From an uncultured Tropicimonas sp. (GTDB lineage: Bacteria; Pseudomonadota; Alphaproteobacteria; Rhodobacterales; Rhodobacteraceae), in contig CANLZY010000013.1 in assembly GCA_947495685.1 (NCBI GenBank), positions 1-64,000 on the forward strand: a stretch of DNA of 64,000 nt. The letters are read 5' to 3'. Shown here in pieces: positions 37,105 through 48,000 of the stretch (positions are counted from its first letter, which is position 1; each line of letters begins with the position of its first letter). A program made the position numbers and the translations under genes. The notes under the pieces are model-generated. The model worked only from the letters and a program-made list of their open reading frames with translations. It was not told where the DNA came from and ran no database searches.

Positions 37105-38712
37105 TCAGTTAGCGGCCAGGCTGGCAGCGAGTTCATCAGCGGCGGCAAGCGCCTCGGCGCGGGTGGTGGCAAGCGCCATCCAATCCGCCATGATCAGTCG
37201 TCCGCCGTCCGGCAAGGCAGCGAGTTCGGAAACGGCGTCGGTCAGGCGTGCCTCCCGGGTGGCTGCTTCGGCCCGGCTCAACACGGCATCCGGGTCGTCG
37301 CCTTCGCTCGGTGCCAAGGATCTGACGCCAAGCTGGTTTTGCATGAACGCGCCAAACCGACCGGACATCGAGCCGCCCGCAGTTTCCTTGCGCGCGGCCG
37401 CCAGGGCGTCGCGGGCTGCAATGACATAAGCGTCCCGCAAGTCCGGCAGGGTCGCCACGCCGTCTGCGGCGACAGCTGTCAGCGTTTCGGGAACGTCAAT
37501 GCCATCCAGTTCCGGAAGCACTTCGGCAAAGCCGCCTCCAGTTTCAAGTGCAGCCTGGATATCCACCAAAGCCTGGGCGCGTTGCGCCCGCAGTGCCTTG
37601 GCGGCTGCTTCTGCTGCTTCTGTAGCGGCCATTTCCTGGGCTGCCTTCGAGGCCGCTTCGGCATCGGCGACGGCGGTATCTGATGCGTCGATGGCCTTTT
37701 GCACAGCTTCCTGTGCCGCGGCGCTCGTGCTTGCTGCCAGATCCTTGGATTGCTGGATCTGTTCGGCCACTTCAGCCCGAAGCTCTGCCATTTCGCGAGC
37801 GTAAGCCTCAACTGCGGCGATCGACGCAGGGTCGGTTGCTTCCGCGATCGGTCGTTTCTCCAGATCGGTGACCCGGACGCCAATCGCCTTGTTGGTTTCC
37901 GTCATTGCGGCGAGCGCGTCTTCCATCGCTGCAGATGTGGCGAATTTACTGCGCATGTCCGTCACGGCGGTCTGAAGCCCGGCAACGCCGGTCTTGAGCT
38001 CGGTGACGGATGTTTCCGTATTGCTGGAGACGGTGTCGATGTTGGTGGAGACGGAGTCGATTTTGCCGGTGGTGTCGTCGATCCGTCCGCCCATGGCGGC
38101 GATCTGTGCTTCGAGGGCCTGAATGGATTCGGCCTGTGCGCCCAGATCTGCGTTCAGCTGCTTGTTGGCGGGCAGCAGGTGGCCGGGGATCACGTAGGGT
38201 GCCGCAAAGAATACCCCTGTTGCGGCGATCAGGCCGCCGACAAAGCCGGGTACAAACCCGCCCTTGCGTTCGACAATCACGGTTTCCTTGAGCGCTTGCA
38301 CTTCGGCAACCGGTTCCGGGGGTGTGTCCGGTTCGTCCGCCATGGCCTCTGGCGCGTCGTCCGTCGGCGCGGTTGGCTCGTCGGTCACGATCTCCGGAGT
38401 CACGCCGTCCAGCGTTTCCAGATCGGAAATGTCATCGGGGTCGGGCGCATCCACCGGATCGATGGCGACGTCCTCGACCAGCACGTCCTCTTCCGAGAGG
38501 GTGTCTGCTGTGTCGTCCGACAGGATTTCCTCGACGACCTCTGCGTCTTCGATCCCGTCGTCGGCCGTATCGTTCGGATGTCCCGCTTCGCGTCCATCCC
38601 CTTCTGGGTCCGACGTCTCTTCGGTGTCCGGCATTTGTCCGGTCTCAACCGCGTCCTCGTCTGGACGACCGGTCTCTTCGGATGCCGTATCGGTCTTTTT
38701 CACATCGGCCAC
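37105..38712 (-). CDS. Mitofilin-like (COG4223-type) inner-membrane protein
   Basis: This 535-aa protein has a very acidic, low-complexity N-terminus (about residues 1-145, rich in Asp/Glu/Thr), one membrane helix (FVGGLIAATGVFFAAPYVIPG), a long Ala/Glu coiled coil (about 180-370) and a C-terminal helical domain (VRSLAPSEGDDPDAVLSRAE). That is the layout of alphaproteobacterial mitofilin/Mic60 relatives encoded in the hemD-hemY block, proposed to shape intracytoplasmic membranes. No enzymatic motif is present. The hemY gene follows immediately; hemD lies upstream after an 88-bp gap. Confidence 0.75.
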   Translation of the reverse strand: MADVKKTDTASEETGRPDEDAVETGQMPDTEETSDPEGDGREAGHPNDTADDGIEDAEVVEEILSDDTADTLSEEDVLVEDVAIDPVDAPDPDDISDLETLDGVTPEIVTDEPTAPTDDAPEAMADEPDTPPEPVAEVQALKETVIVERKGGFVPGFVGGLIAATGVFFAAPYVIPGHLLPANKQLNADLGAQAESIQALEAQIAAMGGRIDDTTGKIDSVSTNIDTVSSNTETSVTELKTGVAGLQTAVTDMRSKFATSAAMEDALAAMTETNKAIGVRVTDLEKRPIAEATDPASIAAVEAYAREMAELRAEVAEQIQQSKDLAASTSAAAQEAVQKAIDASDTAVADAEAASKAAQEMAATEAAEAAAKALRAQRAQALVDIQAALETGGGFAEVLPELDGIDVPETLTAVAADGVATLPDLRDAYVIAARDALAAARKETAGGSMSGRFGAFMQNQLGVRSLAPSEGDDPDAVLSRAEAATREARLTDAVSELAALPDGGRLIMADWMALATTRAEALAAADELAASLAAN

Positions 38713-38799
38713 TGAAATTACCCCCCGAATCTCGGCATGTACAATATTGCGGCTACCGAAGGGAACTTAGCTTGGCCGGTGCTGCGCCTCAAGCGGCGG

Positions 38800-39510
38800 C
38801 TACGCTTTAAACACCCGGAACATCGCATCAATCATTGCCGTTGAAGTTGTCTGTGTCGCGATTTCGACCTTTTCGCCCGGGCGAATGCTCCATTCTTCGG
38901 CGGTGGCCTGACTTATCGCAACCAGATGAACCCGGGCGCGGCGGGCCGAGCCTGCGTCAATAAGCAGCCGGGTACTGCGCGGTGAAAAGACCGGGGCGAC
39001 GACATCGGTGTCCGCAAGAAGCAGCGCGCGTGCCTCCGGGGTCAGCGGCTGGGCGACCTGATCATAGACTTCGACCGTCTCGGCCTTAAACCCGGCGGCG
39101 ACAAGTTGGCCGACAAGATTGCCCCGACGATGCCGCCCGGCCAGGTGCACGATTGGGCCATCGGGCGGGTCGCGCAGGATGATATCGACCAGGGCTGCGG
39201 CATCGCTGTACCCCGCGATCACGTCGAAACCGGCGGCACGAGCGGCCGCGGCGGTCTGTCTGCCCACGCACCAGGCGCGACGGCCCTGACCTGCAAGGCG
39301 GTCCTGCGTGCAGGTCACCGCATTTGCCGAAGTGAAGACGTAGGCCGTCGACGGCGTATCGGGCAGGGTGGCAGGCAGGGCGGCAATCCGGATCAGGGGC
39401 GAGATCACGACGTCGCAAAACGGTGCGCCGCGCGCGCGCAGTTCGGCGAGGAACCTGCAAGAGGCCTGTTCAGGCCGCGTCAGGAGAAGTTTCGTGTCGG
39501 AAAGGTTCAC
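38800..39510 (-). CDS. hemD: Uroporphyrinogen-III synthase
   Basis: This 236-aa protein closes hydroxymethylbilane with inversion of ring D. The family is poorly conserved but recognisable by the start [25 protein letters not shown] and the segment [17 protein letters not shown] with the ending [12 protein letters not shown]. The start is GTG. It is divergent from tsaD across a 57-bp spacer and is followed by the mitofilin-like and hemY genes, an order common in Rhodobacterales. Confidence 0.85.
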   Translation of the reverse strand: MNLSDTKLLLTRPEQASCRFLAELRARGAPFCDVVISPLIRIAALPATLPDTPSTAYVFTSANAVTCTQDRLAGQGRRAWCVGRQTAAAARAAGFDVIAGYSDAAALVDIILRDPPDGPIVHLAGRHRRGNLVGQLVAAGFKAETVEVYDQVAQPLTPEARALLLADTDVVAPVFSPRSTRLLIDAGSARRARVHLVAISQATAEEWSIRPGEKVEIATQTTSTAMIDAMFRVFKA

Positions 39511-39567
39511 TTTCCCCCCCTTGGGGACTATCTGGGCCTGATCTCACTAACCATTGGTTCCCGTCTC

Positions 39568-40680
39568 GTGCAAGCTCCCGCCCCTCATGTCACCATCACC
39601 CTGCTCGGGATCGAAAGCAGTTGCGACGACACGTCGGCCGCCGTGGTCCGCTGGTCGTCCGACGGCGGAGCGCGCGTGTTGTCCAATGTCGTGGCCGGCC
39701 AGACCGAATTGCATGCGGCCTATGGAGGCGTGGTGCCGGAAATCGCCGCCCGCGCCCACGCCGAAAAACTGGACCTGGTGGTGGAAACCGCGCTGGCGCA
39801 GGCCGACCTGCCGCTCAGGGCGCTGGACGGGATTGCGGTGACCGCCGGGCCTGGCCTGATCGGCGGTGTGCTCTCCGGTGTGATGTGTGCCAAGGGGTTG
39901 GCCATTGGCGCAGGCCTGCCGTTGATCGGGGTGAACCACCTTGCCGGCCATGCCCTGACCCCGCGGTTGACCGATGGGTTGGCGTTTCCCTACCTGATGC
40001 TACTGGTCTCGGGCGGGCACTGCCAGTTTCTGCTGGTCGAGGCCGCCGACAGGTTCCACCGGCTTGGAGGCACCATTGATGACGCCCCCGGCGAAGCTTT
40101 CGACAAGACGGCTCGGTTGTTGGCGTTGCCGCAACCCGGCGGGCCGCATGTCGAACGCGTGGCCGCCGAGGGTGACGCCAAGCGGTTCAAGTTTCCGCGT
40201 CCGCTGTTAGACCGTCCGGGATGCGACATGTCCTTTTCCGGCCTGAAAACGGCGCTTTTGCGGGCTCGTAACGCCTGCATGACAGATCAGAACGGATTGC
40301 GGCAACAGGATCGGGCCGATCTGTGCGCCGGGTTCCAGGCCGCCGTATCCGATGTTCTGGTCGAGAAGAGTCGACGCGCCATCGCGCTGTACATGGAGCG
40401 CGACCCCGCCGAACCAACCCTTGCGGTTGCGGGCGGGGTGGCGGCAAACGGGGTGATCCGGGTGGGGCTTGATGCGCTGTGTCGCGAGTCCGGGGTGCGG
40501 TTCACGGCGCCGCCGCTGGCATTGTGCACCGACAACGCCGCGATGATTGCCTGGGCTGGGATCGAGCGGGCGCGTCTGGGACAGTTCGATGACATGACGC
40601 TGACCGCCCGCCCGCGATGGCCGCTGGACACGCTGCAGGCCTCGATGCTCGGCTCCGGCAAGAAGGGCGCCAAGGCCTGA
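39568..40680 (+). CDS. tsaD: tRNA N6-threonylcarbamoyladenosine transferase TsaD
   Basis: This 370-aa Kae1/Qri7 family enzyme transfers threonylcarbamoyl to A37 of ANN-reading tRNAs with TsaB and TsaE. It has the start [16 protein letters not shown], the metal motif [19 protein letters not shown], the nucleotide site [10 protein letters not shown] and the C-terminal [11 protein letters not shown]. The GTG start gives a normal length. An upstream extension in the same frame overlaps hemD and lacks similarity. It is followed after 61 bases by the YciI gene. Confidence 0.93.
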   Translation: MQAPAPHVTITLLGIESSCDDTSAAVVRWSSDGGARVLSNVVAGQTELHAAYGGVVPEIAARAHAEKLDLVVETALAQADLPLRALDGIAVTAGPGLIGGVLSGVMCAKGLAIGAGLPLIGVNHLAGHALTPRLTDGLAFPYLMLLVSGGHCQFLLVEAADRFHRLGGTIDDAPGEAFDKTARLLALPQPGGPHVERVAAEGDAKRFKFPRPLLDRPGCDMSFSGLKTALLRARNACMTDQNGLRQQDRADLCAGFQAAVSDVLVEKSRRAIALYMERDPAEPTLAVAGGVAANGVIRVGLDALCRESGVRFTAPPLALCTDNAAMIAWAGIERARLGQFDDMTLTARPRWPLDTLQASMLGSGKKGAKA

Positions 40681-40741
40681 GGGCTTGCCTTGCGAGGTCA
40701 GCCGCGAGATTGTGCGGCAACTCGATCACAAGGAGATCCCC

Positions 40742-41014
40742 ATGCTTGTCGCTCTCATCTGCAAGGACAAACCCGGCGCGCTTCAGACCCGCCTCAACAA
40801 CCGCCCGGCGCATGTCGACATGTTGAAATCCTCCGACATCGTGCGTCAGGCCGGGGCCTTTGTGAACGACGCCGGAGAGATGTGCGGCTCATTGATCATC
40901 CTCGAGGTCGAAACGATGGACGCAGCGCGCGCCTGGGCGGCCAACGACCCCTATGCCAAGGCCGGTCTGTTCGAAAGCGTCGAGCTGCAACACTGGAACA
41001 GGGTTATTGGCTGA
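40742..41014 (+). CDS. YciI-like protein
   Basis: This 90-aa ferredoxin-like alpha-beta protein of the YciI family has the typical KDKPGALQTRLNNRPAHVDML and the end PYAKAGLFESVELQHWNRVIG. The conserved His-Asp pair (HVDML and NDP) proposed to be catalytic is present. A ribosome site AAGGAG lies before the ATG. Its stop overlaps the next ATG (TGATG), so it is coupled to the EVE-domain gene. Function is unknown. Confidence 0.88.
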   Translation: MLVALICKDKPGALQTRLNNRPAHVDMLKSSDIVRQAGAFVNDAGEMCGSLIILEVETMDAARAWAANDPYAKAGLFESVELQHWNRVIG

Positions 41015-41433
41015 TGGCGTTCTGGCTGTTCAAGTCCGAGCCCTCCACCTGGTCGTGGGACGATCAGGTGGCAAAGGGGGAGGCCGGCGAAGAATGGGAC
41101 GGGGTGCGCAACTATCAGGCCCGCAACAACATGCGACTGATGAAGCTCGGCGACCGCGGCTTTTTCTATCACTCGCAAAAGGAGAAGGCCGTCGTCGGCA
41201 TCGTCGAGGTCTGCGCCGAGGCGCATCCGGACAGCACGACCGATGATGGCCGCTGGGACTGTGTGGACATTCGCGCCGTGGCACCGCTGACCCGCCCGGT
41301 GTCGCTGGCCGAGGTCAAGCAGATCCCGGAACTGGCCGAAATGGCGCTTGTGGCCAACACCCGCCTGTCGGTGCAACCGGTGAGTGATGCCGAATGGGCC
41401 GTGATCTGCAACCTGGGCGGCGTCGCCCCGTAA
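41014..41433 (+). CDS. EVE-domain protein (PUA-like, thymocyte nuclear protein 1 family)
   Basis: This 139-aa protein begins FWLFKSEPSTWSWDDQ and has EWDGVRNYQARNNMRLMKLGD and FFYHSQKEKAVVGIVEV, the hallmarks of EVE domains that recognise modified bases in DNA or RNA. It is encoded as the second gene of a YciI-EVE pair in translational overlap, then followed by a DUF1761 gene. No partner restriction enzyme or helicase is nearby, so a defence role is not supported. Confidence 0.9.
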   Translation: MAFWLFKSEPSTWSWDDQVAKGEAGEEWDGVRNYQARNNMRLMKLGDRGFFYHSQKEKAVVGIVEVCAEAHPDSTTDDGRWDCVDIRAVAPLTRPVSLAEVKQIPELAEMALVANTRLSVQPVSDAEWAVICNLGGVAP

Positions 41434-41454
41434 TTTCGAACCAAGGAGACGGAC

Positions 41455-41838
41455 ATGGGACTTCTGGCTGTTCTGACCGCCGCTGCGGCGGCCTGGGTGT
41501 TTGGTGCGATCTGGTACAGCGTGATGGCGCAGCGCTGGCTCGACGCTGCGGATCTCGACGAAGACAGCATCGACCGGGCAAATCCCGTTCCCTACGTGCT
41601 CAGCTTTGTTTGCGCGGTGGTGGTTGCCGGGATGACCCGCCACATTTTGGCAAGCTCGGGCGTCACCTCCTTTGGCGGCGGCTTCATCTCGGGGCTCGGG
41701 CTGGGCCTGTTCATCGCCGTGCCGTGGATCGCCACCAACTATTTGTACGCACAGCGAAAGCCGTCTCTGATGTTGATCGACGGAGTTTACGCGACGTTTG
41801 GTTGCGCCTTGATCGGTGGCGTGCTGGGCCTGTTTTGA
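41455..41838 (+). CDS. DUF1761 membrane protein
   Basis: This 127-aa protein has about four predicted helices: the first AVLTAAAAAWVFGAIWYSVMA, then YVLSFVCAVVVAGMTRHIL, GLGLGLFIAVPWIATNYL and FGCALIGGVLGLF. It matches the DUF1761 family of short integral membrane proteins of unknown function. A GGAGA ribosome site precedes the ATG. It is the last gene of the tsaD-YciI-EVE run and is followed by a hairpin terminator. Confidence 0.82.
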   Translation: MGLLAVLTAAAAAWVFGAIWYSVMAQRWLDAADLDEDSIDRANPVPYVLSFVCAVVVAGMTRHILASSGVTSFGGGFISGLGLGLFIAVPWIATNYLYAQRKPSLMLIDGVYATFGCALIGGVLGLF

Positions 41839-41844
41839 CCCGAC

Positions 41845-41865
41845 GGGGGCTGTCAAAGCCCTTTT
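41845..41865 (+). terminator. Rho-independent terminator after the DUF1761 gene
   Basis: A stem GGGCT/AGCCC with GTCAA loop is followed directly by CTTTTG. It lies just past the DUF1761 stop. The short stem makes it moderate. Confidence 0.55.
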
Positions 41866-42066
41866 GTTCATGCTCCGCGGGGCTTTCGGCTTTCCGCGAT
41901 GGCCCTCCTTTGGAACCCGCGGATCGGCGATTCAGGGCTGTTGGCGATCTTTGCCAGTGCCCAACGCCCTGAGAAATCAAATTGCTCAACTGACTTAAAA
42001 GGCAGTTGCCATCTGACCTTAGGGTAGTCAGTGTGTGGCCTTTGATCTCAGGTGGGGAACACGAAA

Positions 42067-45000
42067 ATGGCTGTTCAAAATACTTCGCTGACGTTCTCCG
42101 CAATTGGCCAACAACTGTATTACGATACAGACACGCGGCGCGTCGACACCGGCAACGCCATGGTCGCGTCGATCGATATCGACAACCTCAAGGTGTTCGA
42201 CTTTGATATCTGGGTGTTGGAGGCCAGCCTGTCCCTCTACCTCAATGCAAGCTTCGGCCTTCAGGCCTGGGTCGAGCTGGGCACCACGGGAACATGGGAC
42301 GCCGAGTACCAGATCGACGTGAACGTTGGCCTGCCGAACGCGGTCATTATGCCGGCCTACCCCCCCGGGACGCCCGAGAGCGAATTTCCCTCGGCGCCGA
42401 TCAAGTTCGATTTCAGCGATTTCGACATTGTCAAAGGGGAGGTCAAGACAGTCGGGTTCAACACCGACGAGGACGCAGACCCGGACCCTGCTGCCACGGC
42501 CGGAATCGATCTGATCATCGAGTTCTCCGCCGGTATCCGGAAATTTTTCATTGACGGTCCCCTGCCCTGGATCGGCGTGCCGTTCACGTCCTGGGGAACC
42601 GATCTAGACGAGTACAGCCGATCCAACATCTCGTTCTTCGACGAACAGCACGCCATCACGCTCTTCAAGCGGGGGCCGGGTGAAGAAGAGTTTCGCCCCG
42701 GTATTCCCGGGGTATCGGATTTCTTCGAATTCTACCTCAAGACGCCGTCCGGGGCCAGTACGGAAGGCTCGGCCAAGGGAACCGGCAGCATCACCGCGCG
42801 CGGAACCTCCGAAACTCGGTTCACGGGCATCGAAGGCGACGTGGACGCCATCCTGCTGGAACTCGCCGGCAAGATCCCCGAGCCGAACACGAAGCTTATT
42901 GTAGAGGGTTTGAAGAAGACGGTTTTCTGGGAAGGCAACCTGCTGAACTGGGCGTTCGAGGACCCGAATAGCAAAGACACCGATGAAGAGAAGGACCGGA
43001 AGGTCAAGTTGGGTATCCCCGACAGTCTCGCCAATGTCGACTTGACGGTGGTGGACCTGACTGCGGGGATCGGCCTGAGCATCTCGGAGGATTTCACGGT
43101 CGATATCCTGGATCCCAAAACCGGCTTGCCCAACATCAATATCCTGCTGGAGGCTGACAACGGAAGCATCGCAACCGGCAAGTTGGGCCAGGAGGACCCC
43201 CTGGTTCTGCAATCCCCGACCAGCAAGTACGGGACCACCACGATTACCGCGACCTATACGGTCGATTCCGCGAGCGCCCACCACGAAGCCTCGATCGATC
43301 TGGATGCGTATTTCAACGTCAAGATCCTCGAGGGCTCGGTATCGGTCCTCGGCAAGAGGCTCGGTGGATTCGATGCCCTCTTTGATGAAGATGTGGTGAA
43401 ATCTCCGAAGGCGCAGCTGGGGGACACGTGGGAGGAACGTTTCGATATCAACGGCGACGTGTTTGGTGTCCAGAAGGATGTCTACTCGGTCTTCTACGTG
43501 GAAGATCGACTGTCTCCGACAGGTTGGGATCCGGAAACACCCTCGTTCGAGAACGACCTCTACGCCTACTTCGAGGATTCCTACAAACAGGTCCAGGCAT
43601 TGCTGGCCAAATACGACCGGTCCGGGTTCGATCATGTGTTCGCATCGACCGCGGACGTTTTGCAAGACGTGGACTACACACACCTCAACGGACCGGTTCT
43701 TTTTGCCTGGGCAGCCGGGTTCAACAACAGCGTCAAGCTGACCCACGGTGATGGAAGCCGTGTGCTGGTCGGGCCAAGCCCGGTAGACGTCAACAACAAC
43801 GTGATCGTCAGACCGACCCTGGCGACCGGAAAGATCTTGGAGGTCCTTGGCTCGCCGACCCTGTTCAGCGACCTGGCATTCTACAACACGCTGGAGCAGA
43901 AGCTGGACGCGCTCGCGTACGTCAAGGATTTGGACACGATCCGGTACACCAACAACGGCAAGTGGGTCGAGACCTCGAACGTCACCGATTTCATCGGCAA
44001 CAGCCAGGGCGACACGATCGTCTATTTCTACAAGCAGGAACGTTTCTTCCACGATGCGGGCCAATGGGACGACCAGGGCGGCAGCTTCTTTGATGGTGGC
44101 GACAACATCAGCGGCAGCCACGACATGTTCGTTGCGGACCTGAGCTTCTTCACCGACGGCGTGTTCTGGGATCTCGCGAAAAGCATCACCGAGGAAAACG
44201 ACTCGTCTCCTGAGACCAAGGGGGGCATTACCCTCACGAATGACTCCGATCCGACCAAGGCCGGCAACGAAACGGAGATCGTCGTCAGGAATGTCGAGGC
44301 CGCGCACCTGAAAACCGGGTCAGGCGACGACTACCTCGTCGGCAGCGTATTTTCCAACAGCTTCCTCACCGGCGACGGCGACGATATCGTGCGGTTGAAG
44401 GCCTGGATGCAGTACTACAATTCCACGTTCCAGGATCCGGCTGGACTGATGGACTATTCCGACGACTACGTGCGGCTCGGACACGGAAGCGACACGGTGA
44501 TTGTGGAACTGGGCGACGTGCCGACAGCGTTCGGCACGTTCACCGACTACATCTTTGGCGGTGAAGGGAACGATCACCTCTACGTCCAGTCCGGCGGGCA
44601 GGGCCTTCGGTGGGACATGCACGGAGACTTTTTCGCCGGCGGTCCGTCGTATTATTTCGGCGGCAACGGGATCGGCGCAAACTCGAGCCAGTCGCACATC
44701 GGGATCTACCTCGACCTGGTGAACGAGGAGTACTTCGACAATTTCGGTGCTCTGGACGATACTGACCGATACGCCGAGGACCACTACCTGCTGCTCAACG
44801 GCAGCGACAAGCAGGGTCGGATCGAGGTCGCCAAGGACGTCGAAAACATCAACGTCTTCGTCAACGAGAACGGCGTCGACGGCAAGGGTGTCGCCACGGG
44901 CGGCGGAGATGACCTTGTCGTCTTTGTCAACGGAACGACGCATGACGGCGGCGCCGGCAACGACACATTTGCGGCCGACCTTGCCAGTTTTGCGATCTAC

Positions 45001-48000
45001 AACTACCTCAGTGGTGCGGCGAGCATCCGGCTCACCTCGCTGGATCCGTCGCTTCCGCAACCCGTCTCCTACTTTGGTAGCAGCACGATCGAGAATTTCG
45101 AGCGGCTGCATGTGCTCGGCACAGATCATGCCGACATGATCTCGGGCGGTATCCTGGACGACTACATCGATGGCGGCGACGGCAACGACTTCCTGCATGG
45201 CGGTTTCGACACCAGCGATGACACGTTGATCGGTGGCGATGGCGACGACGGCTTCCTGTATCAGGGCAACGGCGACGACGTGATCGAAGGCGGCAAGGGT
45301 CACGACACGCTTTACGTAGGCGCCTTCGCAACGCCGGTCAACGGCGGCGAGGAAGACTTCGTCGCGCGCGGGGGGATCTCGCAGCAGGTGTATAACTCGG
45401 CGGGCGAGGTCATCGCGCTCAGCCCCAGCCTCCAGCTGTCGTCCAATCCGGTCGCCCGTGACCTGATCATCGATTTCATGGACAAGCTCAAGTTTGCATC
45501 GTCCGTCGGGCTGACCCAAGACAATGGTACCGTCAAGTATTCGGGTGTCGAAGCGGTCAACATCATCGGCTCGGACGAGCGGAACGATATCCTCGTTTAT
45601 CAGGGTGGCTCGACCTATATCGGCGGCGAGTCCATTTCCGGCAAGGACCAGGACACCTTTGTAGCCGACTTCCGTCGGCAGGATACCGGCATCGAATTCC
45701 AGATCATCGACGATCCGGCGCCCGGCGAAACAGACGGCTACTGGTTGGAGAACGACGTCTACATTTCCGGGATCGAGCAGGCCAGGATTCTGGGCGGCTC
45801 CGGTTTTGACCTGATGTCCGGTGGCCGGCTCAGTGATTTCTTTGTCGGTGGCGGCGGCAACGACGTTCTGGTCGGCTACGGCGGCAACGACTTCCTCGAC
45901 GGCGGCGAGGGCAGCGACCAGATGATCTGGGACTCCTTCGGCAAAGACTACATCGTGGGGGGCACCGACTCCGGCAACTACTATGAAAACGGCCGGCTGG
46001 TGCAGGTGACGGACGAAAACGACAACCTGATCCTGACCGGCGGCAAATACCATTCGCGCGTGATCCTGAAAGATGCCAACGACGATGAGCTGATGAGCAG
46101 CAAGAACGGCCTTGCCTGGGCTGACAGCACCCGGGAGGTGCTGCAGGAGCTGGTCGAGAACTCACTGACGGCGGTGACCTGGAAGTATTACAACAGCGCG
46201 CCGGGCGGAAACCGCGAAGACCCGTCGCTGACCCATGTCACCTACACCGAGATGGAGAGCGTCGACATCGCCGGCACGGACGGCTTTGACGATCTGGTCG
46301 TGTTCCAGAACGGCGCTGCCTATGCCGGCGGCGAAAGCGATGGCGACGGTGACCTGTTTGTCGCCGACCTGCGTGATTTCAGCGAGAAAATGACCTTCGA
46401 CGGCAATTCGGCGTCCGGCGAAGGCTACGACATCGGCCAGGGCACGAATATCGCCGATTTCGAACGCTTCCACCTGATGTTGGGCGACGGCAACGACGTG
46501 ATTCTTGGCGGCGACCTTGACGATACGGTCCGGGCTGGCGGCGGTCGCGATCACCTGGTTGGCGGTGCGGGCGATGACCATTTCTATGGCGAGGCCGGCG
46601 ACGACATCTTCGAGCACACCTATGGCAATGACGTCTTTGATGGCGGTGAGGGCATAGGCGATTCGGTGACGCTTTCGGGGCGCAGTGATGCCCTGACGGT
46701 CGCGCTGTTCGATGCGGGGGACGGAAAGCTTTTCCCGGACCTGTCAATGACCGGCGGTGCCCCCGGCCTGAAGGATTTCGCCCGCTTCTATGCGGCGACG
46801 ACGGCCGCCTATATCGTGGTCACCCACGGCGCCAACTCCCTGACATTCAGCAATATCGAAGAAACGTTGATGTCCGGCAGCGAGGCCAACGACGTGTTGG
46901 TTGGTGGCACGGCACAGGGCGTGATGTTCGGCGGCGCGGGCAACGATGCCCTGCTGGGGCGCAAGGGCAACGACTTCATCTCGGGTGGCGATGGCTCGGA
47001 CGTCTATGTCTTTGACGCGGATTTCGGCAAGGACATCATCTTTGGCGAGACCAAGGGAAACTCCAAGATCGTCTTCACGGCATACGAGCAGGCGGATCTG
47101 ACGTTCTCGCTGGACGGGATCGACCTGATCATCAGCAAGGACGACAATTCGATCCGGGTGCTGGACTACTTTGCCGCAAACGAGACCGTCGGGCTGAACT
47201 TCACCTTTGAATCCACGGATGGCACCTTCACCAAGGACTTTACCAGCCTTGGGGCCAAGAGCGACGGCGCGCGAGTCGAAGGTGGCACCTTCCTGGGGGC
47301 CGACACCTCCGAAACCGTGACCGACGGCACCGCGAAGGCAGATGTCTTCCGTGGCTTCGGTGGCGATGACGTGTACTTCCACAGCGGTGGCGGTGACCTG
47401 TTCGATGGCGGCGCCGGGACCGACAGCGTCACGTTCGCCAGCGCGACGGAGCGTTTGGCGCTCGACCTCGAAGCCTTCTCGGCGAAAATCGGGGACACGA
47501 AGGAAGACCTGCTCGTCTCGATCGAAAACGTCTACGGTACCGATTTTGACGATGAAATGCTGGGCAACAACTTCGACAACCTGTTGAACGGACACGGCGG
47601 CGATGATCGTCTTGTCGGGCGGGCGGGCAATGACATTCTTGTGGGCGAATCCGGCGAGGACACGCTCGACGGCGGCGCAGACAACGATCAGCTGTTCGGC
47701 GGGCCCGGCAAGGATACCCTGACCGGCGGCACCGGCGACGACTTCATGGTGGGCGGCGATGGCGGCGACATTCTGAAAGGCGGCGAAGGGCGGGATCTGC
47801 TGAGCGGCGAGAGCGGGAACGACAGGCTCGATGGCGGCTCAGGCGATGATGTGCTGGTGTATTCCGACGGCACCGATACCTTCGAAGGCGGATCCGGGAT
47901 CGATGCTGCGCATTTCAACGATGTCGATGCCGGAATCACGGTGGATCTGCAGGACACCGGGGCGGTCACCATCGCCACGGAAGCCGGAGGAAGCCGCAAG

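Noticed and set aside
41014-41433. EVE-domain protein as part of an antiviral system
   Set aside because: Neighbours are YciI and DUF1761 housekeeping-type genes; no nuclease or helicase is close.
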